The notes under the pieces were generated by a model that saw nothing but the letters and a program-made list of their open reading frames with translations, was not told the DNA's origin and searched no databases. Positions 24,232 to 35,958 of a stretch of DNA of 64,000 bases are shown in pieces. This stretch comes from Phoronis australis (taxonomy: Eukaryota; Phoronida; Phoronidae): NCBI GenBank assembly GCA_002633005.1, contig NMRA01000067.1, forward strand, positions 1,080,980 through 1,144,979. The letters are read 5' to 3'. Numbering within the stretch: the stretch's first letter is position 1; every line of letters starts with the position of its first letter. A program made the translations under genes and the position numbers.

Positions 24232-27200
24232 ATGGAACGCTTTAAAACAAGCTTCCTTTTATCCATACTTTCAATAGTTTTGGGTGTTGTGCTATCAGAT
24301 ACTGATCTTACTATAGAAATACCTACAGGAGCTGAAGAATGTCTTTTTCAGCCAACAAAGAAAGCTGGCGTTTTGGAAGTTGAATATCAAGTGAGTTGTT
24401 ACTGCTACTAGTCCTAGTACTACTAGTACTAGTGAGACGTTATTTGACCTGTCTCACTGATGCGCTGGCCTTCTGCCGCGCGCATCCTCTGTCAGCATCA
24501 AAAAACGACTGCTGTTTGTCTTGGAGACTGCCGACGTTGGCTGTCCTTGAGGGCGCTACATAAATATTCTGCCGTCCTAGACTAGGGCCTAGTTGGCCCC
24601 AGTTGAGATGTAAGCTTTTCGGCGAATTATGCCTGACGCTGATTAAAACATCAAAGTCACATTGTTATAAATGCCTTTTGTGCATAGAGGGACACTTTAG
24701 CCAGTTTTAGGAGGCTGTCAATGTCTGTCGTAATAGCTGGGATTACCCGACCTTGGGAATCGAACCAGCGACCCCAGTTTAACCGGCTCATATATGATTC
24801 ACCGGAAGCACGTTTCACAACATTCCCCCCTTTCCTATGAACAAGTACGCCACCTGGCAGGTGAACACAGGATTCTACTCCTGGAACATCACAGGGTTTT
24901 ACTCCTGGACTACGTCACAAGATTTTATTCTTGGATTTTTACCTCATCAGGATAGCCGCCTGACGGATGAATCCCAAGATTGTCTCGCATTAAGGTCCTC
25001 GACTCCTGGTCTAAGCTCACCATCAAGCATGCTGTCTGAGGTTCGAGGGTCTGTGTAGTGCTTCATCACAATATCATCCATTTGCCGACTACGCCAATTG
25101 TCGTAATAACCAACATTAGCCAATTTCAGGAATCGCAACCAGTGACCCCGATTTAACCGGCGAGCGTGCTAACCATTCAGTTAATAGGCAAATGCCTGTT
25201 AGCGTGTGACTAACAAAGGGTCGTATATGATTCACCGGAAGCACTTTTCACAACATGTTTAAATCATTCAAATACTCATGTAACCAAACTTTTTCTTCGA
25301 GCAGTCCTTTGTTCAGACAGTTGCCTGAATTCTTCCAACTCAATTTGTTCAGTTGCCCAAATCGGCAACTGGCCATTTTTAACAGACTGCGCGGGCCCCT
25401 GGAGTACTTGAAAGAAGAGTAGTCGTAAAATTGTTACAGAAGTATTTGCTCAAGCTGAAAGGATTTGAAGACATTTACAACTGATGAAAGTGTTTTTCTA
25501 TGCTCAAAAGTTACTTATTACAACGTGACTTCGAAAAGTGTACTAAATTGAATTTAATTTGTAATCGAAATCACATTCAGAAAAATGTGTGTGGTTGAAA
25601 AACCCATCCAATCTGGCCTGCTTTTAGACAGTGACTACCATCTCTAGCTGACTAGAGACGGTGTTGCTTCATAAGCCGGAACCTTTTCGGCGAATTATGA
25701 CTCATAGTGTCTAAAGCATCAAAGTCGCATTGTCATAAATAACTTTTGCTCATAGAGGGACACTTCAGGGGATATGACGTCATACCACCTGCCACGCACA
25801 GTGTTAAAACTCGCGAGTTTCTGATTTTGAGAACTGAATGACAGAATGCTCGAAGAAAAAGTTTGATAACGGGAGTTTTTATTCGAGTTGAAAAGCATTA
25901 AATACATCGACAGTCTCCTAAGGTGTCCCTCTATGCATAAAATGTATTTATAACAACATGATTTTGACGTTTTAGTTAGTGTGAGGCATAATTTGAAGTT
26001 ACTCGACTAAAGAGCTGCGAGGTATTATGAGTTTAAATTTTGTTCGTTTTGTTTGTTTATAATTGTACAGTTTGGAATTAATGTCATTTTTACGATGTGC
26101 AATGTGATTTCAGGTAATTGATGGAGGTGACCTTGACATCAGCTTCACAGTGTCGACACCAAGTGGTGTAGTTTTATTACAAGAACACCGTCAAAGTGAT
26201 GGTGTACACAAGTAAGTCTGTAATCTTGTTAAGGCTTGTGTTTGGTGCATGTTTAAATTTGGCTGTTCCATTAGTATTGCACGGGTGTCCGAAACAACTC
26301 TGTCATTGAAAGGATCTCAAAAAGAAAATGGAGATGAAGAGCCCACATCCCATCCATAGCTTGCTATGTCCTCTAACAGGCAGTGGGCTTTGTGCAAGGC
26401 AGAAATACAGTCGAGTGTCTTATTTCCTTATTTGGAAACTCGCATAAATTGACTTTGATTGGTGTCGCATCAATACTGAGCACTTACTACGAACTAACGC
26501 AGACTGAGATTGTACGTTGCTGGTACTTAGCAGACATCATCGTGGAATTAAAAGTGAAAGAGATTATTGTGACGGTGGGACCAAACTGTTCCTCGTTGAG
26601 AGGTGACCTGGGTGAGTCTCAGTCACTAAGTTACTCGATGCCATTGACCAATCATGAGTCAGAATAGATCGGAGCCATCTTGTCTCTGCTCTAGTTCTAG
26701 AGTCCTGTCCACATTGTTCAGGTGCATGGGTTTCAACTGTTATAGGCTATCAAATAGCTCAGTTGTACAGTCAACAAGCATGGGTATAGAAATGCACTAG
26801 ACCAAGGACACGGACCAGTGAAATTTGGCCTGTGTCTAGTGCAACTTTTGAGCTGACTAGACCGACACTTAAGTCGCATATTTTGCCGTGCACACATGCT
26901 AGATCGAAATGTATCATCCAAGGTGTACGGATGGACCAGCTTCATCTGTGGGCCTTCAGTTGTGACCAGTGGCATGAAAAAGCGGGACTAGTAGATTACT
27001 TTTTTACTGGTCCTAACCAATGAGGTCCAAAAGTATTTGTATACCCCTGAACCACTACTGTTTCTATTGTCGTCCTCCTGTGACGTGATTCTCCCTTTTA
27101 CTGCCAAGGTCATCTATGAATAAAATAATAGCAAATCTAATTAATTCCAATAGTTGTTCCTGCCTGAATGGAACAAAACCTTATAAGAAAATATGGCCTT

Positions 27201-30200
27201 ACCTGTGGGCAAAATAAATATAATTGAGTCTGAAAATTATGTCAAATCACTGGGTGTAACATTAGATAATTTATATTGTCTGTCAAATAACATGTTGAGA
27301 TTTGATGCAGGAATACATCCAGACAAAATTAGTGATTGCTAAGCAAACCGGATGATTATATTGACTTGAATTGTATGCATGGTCTATTCACAATTCATTT
27401 ATCTTGTCAAATTTTTATTTTTTGTCCACTAGTGTGATATTTTTTGAGCAGGATTATTACTGAAAGAAAGTCATTTACAATGACTTCACTAGCTTGTTTT
27501 CTGGAGAGAAAATCTCCCAACACTCGAAGTTGACAGGCTTCGCAAATTTGTGCTGGTCTTAAAAACATGCATAGTCTATCATGTGATAAGGGGATGTCCT
27601 CTTTTGACTTCAAAGGCACTGGCTTTAATTTACATGCCAAACAATATTGGACTATTAGTAAGTACTGGTAAGCGACAAGACAGTGATCAGAATAAGTCTA
27701 AACCATATGAGTGACCTAACATTTCTGTTGAGTGAGCTCTCACCATGAGTCTGTTTGATGCGAATAGATTCATGGATACACTGTTTGAACGTGTTAGGGT
27801 CTTTGCCTAGTGTCTTAACTCCAGAAAAGCCAATTTCATGACCAGTTAACATTGAGTGAATAACTAGGATCATGAATCATGTCTTAATTACCATTTTCAA
27901 CTTTCTCTGGAACACAGTCAATTTAATATGATGAAACAGTCTCCCAGAAGACCTCAGGGAGTGTGCTGGTCTTAAAGTCTTCAAGTCACTTCTGAGGGAC
28001 TGTACCACCATATACTCTGCTTTTTGGTTTGGTTTCCTTCATTATATGTGTTTTTAAGTATTGAATTATTTATTTATTTTGCTCGTTGTTATACAAAATC
28101 AATGGCGCTTGTAATGTTTTTAAAACTTTAAATAACTATTGACTTGACTGTATTCTTGACAAAATATTCCTTATTGCTGTTTGTTAGAGAATTTGCCAAG
28201 TCACTTACAAGAATCGTGAATTGATAATATGCATGAGTTTTTTTACTATAAAAAATGCTGCTCGTCTCTTGATGATTTAAACATTTTGTACCGTTATCAA
28301 AAAAAATGTGTTCATTAAGTAATTCACAATTATCTTAAATATTTTATTTCAGATTCAACATACAAGAACAAGGGGACTATAAGATCTGTCTCGACAACTC
28401 GTATAGCAACTTTTACAATAAAATAGTCTTCCTTGAAGTGTCAACAGATGATGAAGAGGAGAAAAAACCTGTAAGTAACTCAAGCCAGGCATGCTGTCTG
28501 CTCAGCGTGAGGGGACAGTAGCCAAGTTTCCAGATACAATGAGTATTTTGCAATTGTTCTCACTATGCCACACAGCTGTCAGGCATTTCACCTACTAAGT
28601 GTATTCTGCTTGTCGTTTTTTATGGTAGAAATCTACTAGACAGGTGCACATGAAGTGTGCTGGTGACTGCAGAGAGGCTGGACAAGTGTTGTCCTTTGTC
28701 CAGGTTATGAGTACTGTTCATCTGTTGTCCAACTCAATTAAAGTTTGTGAAATTTCTTGTGAAACTGTAAAGGTAAAAATTCAGTAGTTCAGTCATACTT
28801 TGGCCAATAGTTCAGCCCAGAGATTTACTGGACACCCTTTTAATCAATGCACGGGAGATCTATATTTCACCTCCGCCCATCCCATCTATAGTGTTGCAGA
28901 ATATTTCATCAGTATGTTACCCGAAGTAATGAACTGATTTTGCTGATTTGTGAGTTCACCAAGGGGTCAAAAGCGTGACCCAAACTTGCATTGTGATTTA
29001 TGCTTATTCGCTCTTTACAAATAAGCAGGTCAGTGATCTGAGGGGTTGGTGCATCTCCTTTGATTATAATTTGGTGTTGGTTTAGTTTCACTTCTTGTTA
29101 ATGTTGACGGTTTTATATTTCCACAGGACGATTCATTATGGGAAACACTAGAAAAAGATGAGCTAGTTGATATGAAAATCGAAGACTTCAGGGTAAGGTG
29201 TGAAGATTGTCTGGAATTCTGAAAATTTACCCATAACTATTAGTTAGTGACACAGATAATTTCTATAAATTATCCCTAGACTTTCATGCCCTCATAACTG
29301 CTTGGTTAAACCTTTTTTTCCCAATTGAGAAATGGGGGTGTGTCTTGAGTCACTTTCATGAAACGTACCCCTGGAATAACTCAAATTAGCAGCAACTAAT
29401 CTTCCCATTTTTTGATCACATGTTATTCAGAACACCCAGCTTACTGTCATTAGAAGACCAAAGCAACGGCTTCCTCTACAAAACTTGTAGCAGAACAATG
29501 GACTGCTTCTTGGGACTTTGGCTGTCTTATTATGCGCCCACATATTTATATGTGGACACATGCCGTCATCTCCGTCTGTCCGCCTGGCATCCGCTGCTCT
29601 ATCTCCAAAACACCTTGACGTATGTTCAGGAAATTTTGCACATTTGTTCCTTCCATGGACGGGATGGCATGAGTGAACGTTTGGATGGATCCAGTTACCG
29701 GTGTGCCCCCTAGTGGCAATTTTAGTTTTTTACGTTTACCTCTGTATCTTCAAAAGTCCTGAACGGATTTTCGTAAAATTTGGTATATAGGCACCTATTA
29801 GAGAGATGATGCTGTCCTCCCGTTTTTGGATGGATTCAGTTTAGTTTGTGCCATCTAGTGGCCTCTTTTACTGTTTTCGATTCTGTTTTTTTGCGTCCAC
29901 TCCTCTATCAACCAAACCGCTCAAAGAATGATTGTGAAAATTGGTATGTATGTTCTTACTATGAATTGGACGGCTGACGATGATTTTTTGANNNNNNNNN
30001 NNNNNNNNNNNNNNNNNNNNNNNNNNNNNNNNNNNNNNNNNNNNNNNNNNNNNNNNNNNNNNNNNNNNNNNNNNNNNNNNNNNNNNNNNNNNNNNNNNNN
30101 NNNNNNNNNNNNNNNNNNNNNNNNNNNNNNNNNNNNNNNNNNNNNNNNNNNNNNNNNNNNNNNNNNNNNNNNNNNNNNNNNNNNNNNNNNNNNNNNNNNN

Positions 30201-33200
30201 NNNNNNNNNNNNNNNNNNNNNNNNNNNNNNNNNNNNNNNNNNNNNNNNNNNNNNNNNNNNNNNNNNNNNNNNNNNNNNNNNNNNNNNNNNNNNNNNNNNN
30301 NNNNNNNNNNNNNNNNNNNNNNNNNNNNNNNNNNNNNNNNNNNNNNNNNNNNNNNNNNNNNNNNNNNNNNNNNNNNNNNNNNNNNNNNNNNNNNNNNNNN
30401 NNNNNNNNNNNNNNNNNNNNNNNNNNNNNNNNNNNNNNNNNNNNNNNNNNNNNNNNNNNNNNNNNNNNNNNNNNNNNNNNNNNNNNNNNNNNNNNNNNNN
30501 NNNNNNNNNNNNNNNNNNNNNNNNNNNNNNNNNNNNNNNNNNNNNNNNNNNNNNNNNNNNNNNNNNNNNNNNNNNNNNNNNNNNNNNNNNNNNNNNNNNN
30601 NNNNNNNNNNNNNNNNNNNNNNNNNNNNNNNNNNNNNNNNNNNNNNNNNNNNNNNNNNNNNNNNNNNNNNNNNNNNNNNNNNNNNNNNNNNNNNNNNNNN
30701 NNNNNNNNNNNNNNNNNNNNNNNNNNNNNNNNNNNNNNNNNNNNNNNNNNNNNNNNNNNNNNNNNNNNNNNNNNNNNNNNNNNNNNNNNNNNNNNNNNNN
30801 NNNNNNNNNNNNNNNNNNNNNNNNNNNNNNNNNNNNNNNNNNNNNNNNNNNNNNNNNNNNNNNNNNNNNNNNNNNNNNNNNNNNNNNNNNNNNNNNNNNN
30901 NNNNNCCATAACACCAAGTGAACATCACAATGTCATTAACTGACAATACATCCATAACACCAAGTGAACATCACAATGTCATTAACTGACAATACATCCA
31001 TAACACCAAGTGAACATCACAATGTCATTAACCAACAATACATCCATAACACCAAGTGAACATCACAATGTCATTAACCAACAATACATCCATAACACCA
31101 AGTGAACATCACAATGCGTGATTAGTAAGTACTGGTAAGCGACAAGACAGCGATCAGAATAACTCTAAACCATATGAGTGACCTAACATTTCTGTTGAGT
31201 GAGCTCTCATCATGAGTCTGTTTGATGCGAATAGATTCATGGATACACTGTTTGAATGTGTTAGGGTCTTTGCCTAGTGTCTTAACTCCAGAAAAGCCAA
31301 TTTCATGACCAGTTAACATTGAGTGAATAAATAGGATTAGGATTATGTCTCAATTACCATTTTCAACTTTCTCTGGAACACAGTCAATTTAATATGATGA
31401 AACAGTCTCCCAGCAGACCTCAGGGAGTGTGCTGGTCTTAAAGTCTTCAAGTCACTTCTGAGGGACTGTACCACCATATACTCTGCTTTTTGGTTTGGTT
31501 TTCTTCATTATATGTGTTTTTAAGTATTGAATTATTTATTTATTTTGCTCTTTGTTATACAAAATCAATGGCGCATGTAATGTTTTTAAAACTTTAGATA
31601 ACTATTGATATGACTGGATTCTTGACAAAATATTCTTTATTGTTGTTTGTTAGAGAATTTGCCAAGTCACTCACAAGAATCTTGAATTGATATTAAGTAT
31701 GAGTTTTTTTACTATAAAAAGTGCTGCTCGTCTTTTGACGATTTAAACATTGTGTACCGTTATCAAAAAAAAAATGTGTTCAAGTAATTCACAATTATCT
31801 TAAATATTTTACTTCAGATTCAACATACAAGAACAAGGGGACTACAAGATCTGCCTCGACAACTCGTATAGCAACTTTTACAATAAAATAGTCTTCCTTG
31901 AAGTGTCAACGGATGATGAAGAGGAGAAAAAACCTGTAAGTAACTCAAGCCAGGAATGCTGTCTGCTCAGCGTGAGGGGACAATGACCCAGTTTCCAGAT
32001 ACAATGAGTATTTTGCAATTGTTCCCGCAATGCCACACAGCTGTCGGGCATTTCACCTAAGTGTATTCTGCTTGTCGTTTTTTATGGTAAAAATCTACTG
32101 GACAGGTGCACATGAAGTGCGCTGGTGACTGCAGAGAGGTTGGACAAGTGTTGTCCTTTGTCCAGGTTATGAGTACTGTTCATCTGTTGTCCAACTCAAT
32201 TAAAGTTTGTGAAATTTCTTGTGAAACTGTAACGGTAAAAATTCAGTAGTTCAGTCATACTTTGGCCAATAGTTCAGCTCTGAGATTTACTTGACACCAT
32301 TTTAGTCAGCTAAATGCACGGGAGATTTATATTTCACCTCTGCCCTTCCCATCTATACTGTTGCAGAATTTTTCATCAGTATGTTACCCAAAGTAGTGAA
32401 CTGATTTTGCTGATTTGAGAGTTCACCAAGGGGTCAAAAGCGTGACCTAAACTTGCATTGGGGTTTATGCTTATTTGCTCTTTACAAATAAGCAGGTCAG
32501 TGATCTGAGGGGTTGGTGCATCTCCTCTGATTATAATTTGGTGTTGGTTTAGTTTCACTTCTTGTTAATGTTGACTGTTTTATATTTCCACAGGACGATT
32601 CATTATGGGAAACACTAGAAAAAGATGAGCTAGTTGATATGAAAATCGAAGACTTCAGGGTAAGGTGTAAAGATTGTCTGGAATTCTGAAAATTTACCCA
32701 TAACTATTAGTTAGTGACACAGATAATTTCTATAAATTATCCCTAGACTTTCATGCCCTCATAACTGCTTGGTTAAACCTTTTTTTCCCAATTAAGAAGT
32801 GGGGGTGTGTCTTGAGTCACTTTCATGAAACGTACCCCTGGAATAACTCAAATTAGCAGCAACTAATCTTCCCATTTTTTTATCACATGTTATTCAGAAC
32901 ACCCAGCTTACTGTCATTAGAAGACCAAAGCAACGGCTTCCTCTACAAAACTTGTAGCAGAACAATGGAACTTCTTCTTGGGACTTTGGCTGTCTTATTA
33001 TGCGCCCACATATTTATATGTGGACACATGCCGTCATCTCCGTCTGTCCGCCTGGCATCCGCTGTTCTATCTCCAAAACACCTTGACGTATGTTCAGGAA
33101 ATTTTGCACATTTGTTCCTTCCATGGACGGGATGGCATGAGTGAACGTTTGGATGGATCCAGTTACCGGTGTGCCCCCTAGTGGCAATTTTAGTTTTTTA

Positions 33201-35134
33201 CGTTTACCTCTGTATCTTCAAAAGTCCTGAACGGATTTTCGTAAAATTTGGTATATAGGCACCTATTAGAGAGATGATGCTGTCCTCCCGTTTTTGGATG
33301 GATTCAATGTAGTTTGTGCCATCTAGTGGCCTCTTTTACTGTTTTCGATTCTGTTTTTTTGCGTCCACTCCTCTATCAACCAAACCGCTCAAAGAATGAT
33401 TCATTGTGAAAATTGGTATGTATGTTCCTACTATGAATTGGACGGCTGACGATGATTTTTTGATGATTTCGACTAATGTGGCACATCCTAGTGGCAGTTT
33501 TTTTACGCCTAAGGCTATATCTCCTAAACCGTTCGAAGGATCTTTACTAAATTTAGAAAGTGTATTTATATGATGTTGACAACTGACGACGACGACTTTC
33601 AGACAGACCTGACTACTGGTGTGCCACCCAGTGGCAATTTTATTTTTTTCACGTTTACCCCTGTACGTTCAAAGGTCCTTAATTAGTTTCATAAAATTTG
33701 GCATACTGGCATCTTTTAATGAGGTGACGCTATCACTCAGTTTTCAGATGGATTCGACCTAGTTTGCGCCACCTATTAGCCATTTTTACTGTTTTTTGGC
33801 GTCCACTCGTCTATCAAGTAAACCGCGTTCGGGATTAATGTGAAAATTGGCATGCATGTTTTTACTAGGAAGTAGACAGCTGACGATGATTTTCCGATGT
33901 GTTCAATTACTGTGGCGCCTCTTAGTGGCTGTTTTGTTTTTTATTTGCGCCCATGGCTGTATCTCCTAAACTGTTTGCAGGATCTTTATTTAATTTAGCA
34001 AGTGTATTTATATGATGTTGACAACAGACGTTTACGACTTTCGGACAGATCTGACTACTGGTGTGCCCCTTAGTGGCAATTTTAGTTCTTTACATTTACC
34101 AGTCTGTATCTTCAAAGGTCCTCAATAAATTTTCACAAAAATTTGAAGATAGGCATCTATTAGTGAGATGACGCTATCATCCTGTTTTTGGATCTAATCG
34201 AGGTATTTTGCGCCACCTAGTGGCCATTTTTGCTGTTTTTTGAATCTTGTTTTTGGCGTCCACCCCTTGATCAATCAAATCATTCTAGGGATGGTTTTGA
34301 AAATTGGCGTATATGTTTTCAGTGTGAAGAGGACGTTTGATGATGGTGAATGGCTACTGAAGCGCCTTCTAGTGGTAGTTTTATTTTGTTTTTCACCCAT
34401 TGCCGTATATCCAAAACCCACTGCAGGATCTTTATTAAATTTAGTAAGTGAATTTATATGAAGATAACAGACTTTCTGGCGTATCGAATGGACACTGTGC
34501 TCACAGGTGGCAATTTCATTTTGTTCCGTTTCCTTTATTTCTCTGAAGTTCCTTGATAGATTTTTATGAAATATGGCATGTTTCCGTATTTGGATGGATT
34601 GTACATTTTTGTGCCATTTACCATTAGTGGCCATTTCTATGATACGAATAAATAAACCTAAAACACACCATTTGCGATGCTCTTGTTTTTATGAAGGCAA
34701 CGAAGATCCCTCAGGAAAGTGTCATTCAGAATCAGTTGAGCTTAAACAGTTCAATATACATGGCTTTTCCCACCGTGGGAGGTAATTGAAACAAAAGTTA
34801 ACCTATAGCATGGAAAGCAGATAACTTTGAAAAGTTTAGTGTATAACATACATAGCAGGTAAAGGACACCATCTCTCTCTCTCTCTCTCGTTATCAGGAG
34901 GTGCTGGACAAAATTAAGCAGCGTCTGGAAAAGAGCCAGCAAGACCAAGACCACCTGAGGGTGTGGGAATCTAAAGACAGGAGTATCCAGGAGCATAACT
35001 TTGAGCGCGTCAACTTCTTCTCCGGCCTCCAGCTCTTCATCATGATCTCAGTTGGCCTCATCCAAGTCCTAATGGTGCGCAGTCTGTTCGACGACAAGAG
35101 CAAAACCTCTCAATCGTTCAAAGCACGCACGTGA
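24232..35134 (+). CDS. TMED5: p24 family cargo receptor, TMED1/TMED5 (gamma) class
   Basis: Exons: 24232-24390, 26114-26211, 28353-28470, 29127-29192, 34898-35134, giving 225 residues (human TMED5 about 229). p24 proteins cycle between ER and Golgi in COPII/COPI vesicles and help select cargo. Residues 1-22 are a signal peptide; the GOLD domain follows with Cys37 and Cys98 as the likely disulphide pair (EECLFQP, YKICLDN). A coiled coil runs from about 148 to 185 (SKDRSIQEHNFERVNF), and residues 187-207 form the membrane span. The short tail RSLFDDKSK has the p24 phenylalanine but no clean KKXX. The ATG at 24232 has strong context (G at -3, G at +4); a weak out-of-frame ATG at 24227 opens a 16-codon overlapping ORF. 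Exons 3 and 4 have a second copy (31818-31935, 32594-32659). TMED1 versus TMED5 cannot be decided safely. Confidence 0.9.
24613..24700. mobile_element. Half copy of the intron-1 MITE
   Basis: The sequence CTTTTCGGCGAATTATG through ATAGAGGGACACTTT matches the left arm of the full element at 25,679-26,005. The other arm is missing. Confidence 0.55.
24715..25260 (-). mobile_element. Two diverged tRNA-derived SINE-like copies
   Basis: On the minus strand, copy one contains a perfect B box, GGTTCGATTCC, near 24,750. Copy two has TGGTTAGCACG (A box-like, near 25,170) and GGTTGCGATTCC (B box with one inserted base, near 25,135). Both share the flank CACCGGAAGCAC-TTTTCACAACAT. They lie in TMED intron 1. 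Confidence 0.5.
25679..26005. mobile_element. MITE with about 80-bp inverted arms and an internal CRE
   Basis: The left arm (GGCGAATTATGACTCATAG through ATAGAGGGACACTT) is the inverse of the right arm (GGTGTCCCTCTATGCAT through GAGGCATAATT). A palindromic TATGACGTCATA, which includes the CRE TGACGTCA at 25,775-25,782, lies just inside the left arm. The element ends about 110 bp before TMED exon 2. Confidence 0.65.
25775..25782. promoter_or_regulatory. CRE (TGACGTCA) inside the intron-1 MITE
   Basis: An exact consensus within a 12-bp palindrome, brought in by the element. Any regulatory role is unproven. Confidence 0.35.
27654..29991. repeat. First copy of a 2.34-kb duplication carrying TMED exons 3 and 4
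   Basis: The segment from ATTAGTAAGTACTGG to the gap edge matches 31,121-33,463 along its whole length with a few per cent mismatch and small indels. It includes exon 3 (28,353-28,470), exon 4 (29,127-29,192) and the start of the TAGTGGC repeat array. The right boundary is cut by the N gap, so the true extent is unknown. Confidence 0.9.
29992..30905. other. Assembly gap (914 N)
   Basis: An unbroken run of N. Open frames spanning it are meaningless. It separates the two copies of the 2.34-kb duplication. Confidence 0.99.
30906..31116 (+). repeat. 46-bp minisatellite, four full units plus 27 bp
   Basis: Units begin CCATAACACCAAGTGAACAT at 30,906, 30,952, 30,998, 31,044 and 31,090. They differ at only two bases (ACTGAC versus ACCAAC). 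The array starts at the gap edge, so it probably extends into the gap and may be why the assembly broke there. Confidence 0.95.
31121..33463. repeat. Second copy of the 2.34-kb duplication with exon 3' and exon 4'
   Basis: Exon 3' (31,818-31,935) differs from exon 3 at three sites, all synonymous (TAT/TAC, TGT/TGC, ACA/ACG). Exon 4' (32,594-32,659) is identical to exon 4. Splice sites are intact in both copies. Exon 3 plus exon 4 totals 184 nt, so including both pairs shifts the frame, and exon 4 joined to exon 3' meets TAG after 17 codons. At most one pair can be used per functional transcript. Confidence 0.9.
33169..34640 (+). repeat. Tandem TAGTGGC repeat array, about 445-bp period
   Basis: Units marked by GTGTGCCMCYYAGTGGCAATTTT start near 33,169, 33,619, 34,061 and 34,497 (spacing 450, 442, 436). 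Each 445-bp unit contains three related sub-blocks with phrases such as CCTAGTGGCC, GGCGTCCACTCCTCTATCAA and GATCTTTA-TAAATTTAG. It continues the part seen before the gap at 29,500-29,991 and lies in the last TMED intron. Confidence 0.75.
34872..34889 (+). repeat. (TC)9 microsatellite next to the last TMED acceptor
   Basis: Eighteen bases of perfect TC repeat end 8 nt before the acceptor (GTTATCAG|GAG at 34,897/34,898). It probably acts as the polypyrimidine tract of this intron. Confidence 0.8.
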
Positions 35135-35952
35135 GGCTCGGGGATGTGAGCTATGGTGCGACTAGATGCTGTAGGTGTGCATCCTGGTTAGTGTGGACTT
35201 ATTGTTCAGTCGAGCTGCAGTTCATGAGCTTTAAATGAGTCTGCTGCCGATTTTACATGTTCTGCCGTTCTTGGTGTGTTTATCTATTAACACTTGATCC
35301 TACCTGAATCGTCCTATGCAAAATGTTTATGACTATGATCAGTGTTTTTCATGTGAATGCTATGTCAAGATGTTCGTGTTTGTGCAATCTTAAATCACTA
35401 TTTAGCCACTGAACAAACAGCTACAAAGAGCAGTCGAAGAGCCTATTGAACAAATATATGAGCTGCATGCCTTGATTCACTTTGTGATTCAATAACAATT
35501 TAATGGTTAATAATAACTTAGTCCCCATAATCATTTTACTGATCATATCTGGGTGTCTGTGAACTTAGCCTTTATGTTAAATCTGTGTTGTTAGTTCTTG
35601 AAGGCTATAATGCGAAATATTTTTTTCAGCTAGTTTTGCAGCAACTGTTTTTAATTTTCTGAGTCGCAAACAACGAATTCTCAGTGAATACTAATCAAAT
35701 GGTGGTGGTTTAGAACTGGACAGTACAAGCAGCTGTTTATCTGTCAGCGTAAGAGTACGTGCTTTGATGTGAAATTATTAAAGTGTTACGGTTTCTGTTT
35801 CAGTTTAAACCTAACATCAGATTCCGGTGGGCAAATTTTGTTTACTAGGTACTTAGTTACGATTCACAGGAAAAGACAATTGCTCAAATTTAAGTTATTA
35901 GCCTGAAGACAACATCAAAATAGAACAAAATGTGTTACATGAGAGATTAGTA

Positions 35953-35958
35953 AATAAA
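35953..35958 (+). terminator. Candidate poly(A) signal of TMED
   Basis: This is the first AATAAA after the stop codon (35,132-35,134), giving a 3' UTR of about 0.84 kb. Confidence 0.5.

Noticed and set aside
24720-25190. tRNA gene(s) on the minus strand
   Set aside because: Only B-box and A-box fragments, spread over two diverged copies with shared non-tRNA flanks; tRNA-derived repeats.
29868-30955. Four long open frames on both strands across 29.9-30.9 kb
   Set aside because: They are made almost wholly of N from the assembly gap.
30906-31116. Regular repeats resembling a CRISPR array
   Set aside because: The 46-bp units are directly adjacent with no unique spacers, in an animal gene intron; it is a minisatellite.
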